A stretch of DNA of 64,000 bases from Isoetes taiwanensis (lineage: Eukaryota; Streptophyta; Lycopodiopsida; Isoetales; Isoetaceae): positions 5,983,821 to 6,047,820 of the forward strand of contig JAJEKV010000057.1 of the NCBI GenBank assembly GCA_021234155.1, in the 5' to 3' direction. Shown one piece after another: positions 57,411 to 64,000 of the stretch. Below the pieces are notes generated by a model, which did not search any database, had not been told where the DNA came from, and worked only from the letters and a program-made list of their open reading frames with translations. The number at the start of each line of letters is the position of its first letter. The stretch's first letter is position 1. Made by a program: the position numbers and the translations under genes.

Positions 57411-57438
57411 CTAGAAAAAGTGCCCAGCGTTGCTGGGC
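57411..57438 (-). mobile_element. Second Helitron 3' terminus
   Basis: CTAG at 57,411-57,414 plus the hairpin GCCCAGC-GTT-GCTGGGC (57,422-57,438) is identical to 49,764-49,791. The element body would extend rightwards; its 5' end was not recognised. Only four bases (TATA) separate it from the 5' terminus at 57,406. Confidence 0.75.
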
Positions 57439-57439
57439 T

Positions 57440-58740
57440 TTTCATCATAATACTTAGAAAAGTCGAAAGCAATTGGATGAATTATACCTTCTAAATTTGA
57501 TGTATAGAATCTGGCACAAGCAGAGAAAAGCAATTGAGATCTTCGGTAATGGCCCCTTCTTCTAGAAAATAAATGATCTAGCGGCAAAGAATAATCAATT
57601 TGCATTGTAAAGCCTTCTAACCGGACCATGCACCACCTTGACCTATGTTGTTCGAAATTGAATATTGTCTTTTTTTTTTTTTTTTTTTTTTGGGGGGGTA
57701 AGTGTTTTCGTATTTAATGGTGACGTTTTTACATATATGAATATAAATTCGAGGCTTTTATGAATTCAAATTCTATAGTTCAATGGCTTTGGATGATAGT
57801 GGATGTTAAATGACCCATAAAATTCAATTTTTCATTTCTTCACGGGAAAACAACAACCACCTCACAATTATCTCATTGTTATGGATAAATATTAAATACT
57901 ACATGTTCATGACCATCAATACATACTAAAGTTATTGTAATTGATTTCATTTAAGAAAACCATCATTCAATTAAATTGGGATTATGTCAACTCCAAAAGC
58001 ACGCCAACCTATAGTTGTTTTCTAATGGGTTTTTGGTTTTTCACCTCATTTTTTTGCAATCGTGAAATCATATTAAAGTTGCATTTTCCTTGTGTCTTTT
58101 ATATCTCGCTTGAAATATACAAAAAAATATTGCAATTTTCTTGAATTCATAACATTATAATCCTCACGCATTTAGATGAAAGGACTATTGTATTTGACAA
58201 GTATATTACAGTTTGTGCGGACAATAAGAGCGTCCAAAATGTAAGGAGATGTCAATAAAAAACAATGACATATTTAAATAGAAATGCCACAAAGAGTTGC
58301 CCATAATAGCTGCCCCCATGGCCCTTTTGAGCCTAGAAATGTCAATGGACCTCTCGAAATAGAATAGAATAGAATAGAATAGAATAGAATGTGTATATAA
58401 AAGCATTCAAATTACACCAACGTCGAAATCAACTCTGATTCTGGCTGCATTGAAGGGTCTTTGAAGTGGCCTAGGATTGAGATTGACACTAGACATTTCC
58501 CAATAGAATGAGAGGAAAATTCGCTGAAAATTGTTGACTGCACCAGTTAGACAAGTTCTTACTGACTAGCTATCCTTAGAGTTCCCTTATAAAAGCCCCT
58601 TGTATTATCTGAGTCCATGCCTCAAGTGTTGTGGTTGTTACCCATGCAAGTTGAAAACTTGTCATCATGTTCCTCTGATCTTCCACATGGTCCAAGTGTG
58701 CATTCAGAAAATCTTACCTGATTCATTTCAACAACTAAAA
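57440..58740. other. Helitron-derived or intergenic, simple repeats only
   Basis: It contains a T-run at about 57,671-57,690 and an (AGAAT)n run at about 58,359-58,392. No gene is supported. Confidence 0.5.
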
Positions 58741-58920
58741 CCTGATTATGGAACAAAGCATATCACGCCAAGCGTGTATTAGCCAATATAATTTTACAGA
58801 CGAAACCTAGTTATGAAACAAAACAAAACAAAACAAATCACGCCAAGCGTGTATTGGCGAGCATCATACTACATACGAAACCTAGTTATGGAACAAAATA
58901 AATCACGCCAAGCGCGTATT
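58741..58920. repeat. Tandem repeat with CACGCCAAGCGTG hairpins, three copies
   Basis: Units of 65-75 bp contain CCTAGTTATGGAACAAA and ATCACGCCAAGCGTGTATT, with hairpins near 58,764, 58,839 and 58,904. Related hairpins stand near 59,159 (CACGCTTAGCGTG) and 60,883 (CACGCCAAGCGTG). Confidence 0.85.
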
Positions 58921-61900
58921 AACCAGCATAATAATATTGTAGAGGTGAAGTTGAGGACATTTTGTAGAAGATAAAAATACCTTATATGTTAACAACAATG
59001 CGAGTTCGAAGACGTGGATTGGAGGTCGGAGGTCAGCCATTGGAGGTTCGCGGCAAGGGAGTTCTAGAATTAGAGACTTTTACCACCGTGATATCTTGTT
59101 ATTGTGATAGACCAATAATGCAAGTCAGCGTCATTCAAAAATATTCACTCTTTTGCAAATCACGCTTAGCGTGTTACACTTGAAGAGTCCTGTCTTCTTC
59201 TGCAAACTCAACATCTGTAACCATGGATTGCCTAGCATCTTGCATGAGAAATACGCCGAATTGTAGATGTAAACATAAGTCTGATGTAAACATAAGTCTG
59301 ACGAAGAGACTTTGTGAGATCCTTTGAAGACTAAGGCAAGGAATTCGATTGATTTAAAAACACTCACGGTTATACACAAAAGCAACCAGCCTAAAGATAT
59401 CTGCAGAACTTGATTGTTTGGAACAGAAGGAATTGGGAAGGCGAAAATAGGACCTGCACAATACTGGCGGCACCACAGCAGAGAGCCCATGGCGGAACCA
59501 CAGCATGGCGGACCTGCACAATACTGGTGGAACCCATTTACCAGACAAATACTGGCAAAACCCATTTGCCAAATCAGAAGCGCTAAAAGCCCAAAATGGA
59601 TTTGCTCAAAGCTCAGACGTAAGTCATTTTGCTCAATATGATTTTGGATTAGAAGAATGTTGCACAGATTTATCTTCTTGCCCTGCAGCAGACGGGTGTT
59701 CTGGAGATCTGGAACCATTCTAACAAGCCCAGGCGAAAAAATTAGCCACATTCTCACTCTTCGAATTTATGGAACCAACTCCAGTGACATCTTGGCCGCA
59801 TCTTTAACTGGCGCAGACATATAGAGCAACATTAAAGGCCAATGGGAAGATCAGGCATTTTAATCCGAAGAAAAGAACGGATTTTAATCTGGGATGAGTA
59901 AGCTGTTTAGAATGGATGCTTAACGGGTTTAGATGAGGAAAAAACACAGGGAAAAAAACAAGAAGACAAGGTTTTATGCTTTATAACCATACGTACAGTT
60001 CAAAGTGCTTGTTGGCGATTCGGAATCTCGATTCAAAATGTTGGATTAGTCCAAGAAAGCTCTGCTACATGAATGAACCGTCAAAGAACCTTTGTTTGCC
60101 GAAAATGGTAAAAGGTGCTCAAGAACGTATATATGTGCGAAAATTGTGGTGTTTCTTCCCACCCAAGCACGCGAATCTAAGGAGCACGATTGATGAGGAA
60201 TCCAAATATCATATCGTAGCTTGAAACAATGAAAGAGTAAGCCATGGATCGAAAGAGTAAAGGTGCAAGAAGAAGCACAAATTGTGCTTTCAAATATTTG
60301 AATTTCACGACGCGTTTTATCACATTTGAATTCATGTACTTTTTGAACTGTCTTTTTTCTCGCACGCACGTTTTTATCACATTTGAATTCATGTACTTTT
60401 GAACCTCCGGCAGCAAAAATATGAGCCTCAAAGTTTTTTTTAATCCCTTTCTTGGAGATGCGGCAACAAAAATATGAGCCTCCAGGTTTTTGTATTTATT
60501 TCGTTTCTTATTTGCATGCTTTGGATTGTTGTGGGCTTCTGTTTTTTGCAGCCATGTTTGAAAACTAACTCCGGAGGCAAGCAGAAAAAAATGTCTTCCA
60601 GAAATTATATTATAACCAGAACAAATTTATCCTGGTTTACAAGATCACTTGGAAATAACTCATGAAGAACTCTTCAATCCCACAATAATAATTATAAACA
60701 GGGCCACACCCGAAGCAATCTGGAGCTAGACGTTTGATTTCGGTACACAATTCCAGGTATTTGAATTTGACGCTAAAAACATTTTGTATTTGAGTTTGCA
60801 ATTTTGAAGCTTTCTTCTCTAGGTCGTCAACTTGGAAGCTACTTTTGTTTAGGTATTTTCGCATATGGCCTTCCACCATATTCACGCCAAGCGTGTGTAT
60901 TTCAAGCATATCTTTGGCTTATTTTGACTTTTTATAATTTTAGTTATTTTTTAGTTAAATCAAATTTTCTAGCCCATTTTTGGCTTATTTTCACTTTAAC
61001 AGGTAATTGTTCTTCTTAATTATTTTTGAGCTAAATCTATCATTTTGGGGTTTCTTTTTTTTAGGTGTATCAAATTGTTGGGACATGTGTTAGGCTTTTC
61101 TAGCTTATTTTCAAGGTACACTAAATACTTTTTGCATGATAGGATAAGCTTGATTGAATATATTGTTATATTTAGAATATGAATATCATGTTTGCGTAGT
61201 TAGATAGAAAGAAGCTTACATACACTTTTCAAATCAGTATTGGCCTGGCCAAAGAGGTTATTTTTTGAGTCCTTTTCCTTTCAGACTATTTTAAGACAAT
61301 TAGAACTTTTATTTAGGAGAGTGAAGCCATGTTTAGTATGGCATAGCTAAATTGGAATTTTTAGGAATAGAAAACATGTTTGGTATGGCACCAAGACTTC
61401 AGGTTTATTATATTATTTAGAATTGTGATATGGCACTAACATAGAGATTTCTATTTCTTTTGCAGCTCATCTCTTCTTACCAAGCTTTTAAATTGTGAGC
61501 CTCATTTTTCACATCAATTTTAAAAAATTTATACTCGTTTGTAGTCTTAATAGCTTTGATGGAAATGCCATGATGCTATTATATGTATGCAAGGATGAGT
61601 TCCATTTTGGACCACATAAAAAAGCCAATTCATCTCAAAAACAAACAATGAAAGTTATCGGGATTGGGATAATGGGTGGAGAAACATTGTAATTTCATAA
61701 AACATATGATGGAATATATTACGTGCTAAATTGTGAAATATTGTCTATTCTATAAGTAATATGATATTACGTTTTGATATTTTCGACATGAAATGTGTGA
61801 ATTTGAATATGCTACTAAAAACATGCAATATAAAATTTGTCCCAAAATTAAGACATAATCCCAATTTATTTGAATGATGGTTAGGAGTAGATCCAAGTTA

Positions 61901-62086
61901 ACAGAACTTCTAGAAAACAAAGTGCCACTTAGATAGTTATTGCAAGAAAATTGCTGAAAGTTTTGTGGGTGTGCAAACTCTTTGCTAGAATGTAAAGACC
62001 AAACTTTGGCATAGCATTGATTTATACAGTATATGAAATGCCTTCAATTTACATATTGAAGAATTCTCTTAAATCGGCAATTGTAG
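58921..62086. other. Intergenic, no gene recognised; small direct repeats
   Basis: GGACCTGCACAATACTGG is repeated at about 59,450 and 59,512. TTTTATCACATTTGAATTC is repeated at about 60,315 and 60,372. CAAAAATATGAGCCTC is repeated at about 60,414 and 60,467. The longest frame (59,131-59,757, minus, 208 codons) has no recognisable domain. Confidence 0.45.
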
Positions 62087-62455
62087 CAGCATGTACTTAA
62101 TATGGTTAATATGGGGTGAAGGATCAAAGAAAAGGCTCACAAAATGCCTGCATTTGATGTGCAGCCTAAGCTTGAATATGTCTTTAATGCATTTTATATG
62201 CCGGTCTGCCGTGGACGTTAAAATTTCTTCTTTCCTTCCTTCCATGCTGTTGTAAACATGTTAGAACTTCTCAACCATAGGTTTTGTAGCAGCATGTACT
62301 TAGTATGGGGTGAAGGATCAAAGAAACGGCTCACAAAATGCCTGCATTTGATGTGCAGCCTAAGCTTGAATATATATTTGATGCATTTTATATGCCGGTC
62401 TGCGCATGCTGTAAACATGTTAGAACTTCTCAACCATAGGTTTGTTATGAAGCCA
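62087..62455. repeat. Tandem duplication of about 202 bp
   Basis: Two units starting at AGCAGCATGTACTTA (about 62,087 and 62,289) share GGGGTGAAGGATCAAAGAAA, CCTGCATTTGATGTGCAGCC and TATGCCGGTCTGC. Confidence 0.9.
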
Positions 62456-62587
62456 TGAGGAAGGCAAAGCCGACGTTCTTCAATGAACCCTGTGTGATTA
62501 AGGCAATGGAATTTAGAATGTGCTAAACAGGAACGCATGCAGTTTATTGACAAATTAGCAAAAGGTCTTAGCAGACTACTTGTACAA

Positions 62588-63971
62588 TTACATTAGGCAA
62601 GTCAAAATTTTCAAAGAAATGAAAACTACAACGGGGTAAGACTGTGCAAACCTTTTCAGTCCTATGTTAAGAATTGTCACAGTAAGGTTAGGATCACCAT
62701 GAATGTTTGGGTAAGTCAAGTAAACTCTGCAGTCCACCACACCATTAAAAATCAGGGCGCCAACTAAATGCAACCTCAAAAAATCCGCTTCCGGTAACTC
62801 TTTAGGAACATTCACAAAGTGAGGCAGGTTTGTCTTTTTCTGGTCCATGCCATCAATCACAAATGACATATACCGTAATGGCTTCTCCATTGATTTTTTT
62901 CGATGCTTCGCAAGTTTCCTTCTCTAAAGCCCGAGCCTCTCAGGCTTGTTTTGAGCTGCCGCGAAATTTGATTCTGCAACAAAATGAGAAGCTTTGTCGG
63001 GTTTTACTTAAACAGATCGCCAAAACCGTGGTCCTATGCTTATGCGCCGCATAGACACGACACTTTTGCTCGAAAGTGGACATGAAGACCAACCGGTGCA
63101 AACCTTGTTTTTTGCCCATGCACGCATAGACAAAAAACACTCTTCCCTATCGCGCCGCATAGGCAAGATTGATTTTGACTAAGCGCCGCATGATCGCTGA
63201 AAACATTGATTGTGCACGTGTAGGTAAACATGAACGTAGGGTACTTACTTCTCTCTCGGCAGAACCTTAGTCGAGATCTCTTTCTCCTTCAAAAGAGAAC
63301 AAAGTTGCGCAGACGAAAACCCGTGGTCTCTTCTAATCCTAACGAGGTTAAATTCCCCTTCCACAACCGGCGGAAGTAGGAGTAAGAAATGAACTTCCGT
63401 CCGGCCCGGAAGAGATCGTTGTACAAGGAATAGACCTCTTTCTTGCAAAAGCTATCCATTAGATGATAAACCGGACTGCTTGGCAACCTTTCGCCCATTA
63501 CCGTCAAAGAAATCCACAAGCCAAGCCTTCGCTTCTAAACGAAGACATGCCAACCGCTTTTTTTTTGACAAGAGTCATCAATACGCGGATTCAAATCCAA
63601 GCGTTTCTGCACTCTAGCCATTCGCCGGCTACCTAAGGCATGTATGCTTTTGAAAGCTAGTTGACAAACAGTTTTCCTCATCATGTAGTAAGAAAAGTTG
63701 TCTCCGTCTTCTGGCCTGACGTTAATAGCCAGGTAAGCTTCCTGGTCACCCCGGTCATTGATGAAAAGTCGCGGCCTTGGCGTTCCTTATGGCAGAAAAT
63801 GTGAAGGACCGCAAACATTTTGTCCGACAACGAGTTAGCCTCCTTAAAAGGCCTCGTGTATTTCAAGCCCATGAGCTTGTTCCGTAACACTGTACGAAAA
63901 ACTTTTTTTGAAGGATCCCTTTTAAATCTCTTCGCGCTGCTGTAGGGATTCTTAAAAGCTAGATCTTGCAA
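62588..63971 (-). pseudogene. Transposase-like gene, frameshifted, may continue past the window
   Basis: Frames on the minus strand follow one another. 63,971-63,681 is a basic N-terminal part. 63,519-63,245 has LPSSPVYHLMDSFCKKEVYS, GRKFISYSYFRRLWK and RIRRDHGFSSAQLCSLLKEK. 62,890-62,588 has YMSFVIDGMDQKKTNLPHFV, HLVGALIFNG and HGDPNLTVTIL. The IDGMDQ-x-KT-x-LPHF and DPNLT blocks resemble a widespread eukaryotic DDE-type transposase-like family with a putative catalytic Asp in IDGMD. Name and superfamily cannot be fixed from the sequence alone. The C-terminal part is lost and several stops lie between the blocks. Confidence 0.6.
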
Positions 63972-64000
63972 AGGAGGGCTCTCTTGTGGTACTCTGCTTG

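Noticed and set aside
59131-59757. A 208-codon minus-strand ORF as a gene
   Set aside because: It contains internal direct repeats shared with other frames, has no known domain and no conserved motif.

Overview
The window is nuclear DNA of a land plant with a large, repeat-rich genome. The evidence is one intron-containing plastid-type MurE gene, fragments of HMG-CoA reductase and adenylosuccinate synthetase exons with plant-type splice sites, and dense LINE, Ty3, Helitron and fold-back elements. A transposase-like fragment at the right edge and a MurE that keeps the meso-diaminopimelate motif would fit a fern or another seed-free plant. That placement is inference; a gymnosperm is not excluded.

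Layout. 1-2,515 is one arm of a near-identical inverted repeat whose partner is 39,562-42,061. A degenerate minisatellite (3.58-3.85 and 8.11-8.60 kb) is split by a decayed LINE (LINE A). Then come a tRNA-like SINE head, GCCGTAGGATC repeats, and an array of the palindrome GGTATAAATTTATACC. At 10,922-12,518 lies a small, young LTR element on the minus strand, with 169-bp LTRs, an AATTT target duplication, PBS and PPT. The 13.9-17.1 kb stretch holds relic repeats, a fold-back element and a 57-bp tandem array.

A plant L1-type LINE (LINE B) runs from about 17.3 to 32.04 kb. It is interrupted at 19,407-30,505 by an 11.1-kb Ty3 element with gag, protease, RT, RNase H and integrase, an antisense ORF, an extra 3' coding region and an ATTGT target duplication. 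LINE B's A-rich tail ends about 170 bp upstream of the TATA box of the MurE gene (32,303-35,289, five exons, 763 codons). That gene is intact except for one in-frame TAG where CAG (Gln) is expected.

Further right are a group II PLP-decarboxylase relic (about 38.0-38.65 kb), the second inverted-repeat arm, a third LINE 3' end (45.8-47.3 kb) and a 150-bp (AT)n tract. That tract abuts the 3' end of a minus-strand non-autonomous Helitron (49,764-54,278) carrying captured HMGR and adenylosuccinate synthetase exons. Two more Helitron termini abut at 57.406/57.411 kb next to a GC-rich fold-back element. The right edge (62.6-63.97 kb, minus) is a broken transposase-like gene.

A cross-cutting pattern: copies of the same repeat differ mainly at CAG/CTG/CCG/CG positions, and three otherwise open reading frames have TAG where CAG is expected. 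This suggests either loss of methylated cytosines in CHG context or a methylation-linked sequencing or consensus artefact, and it bears on whether the MurE stop is real.
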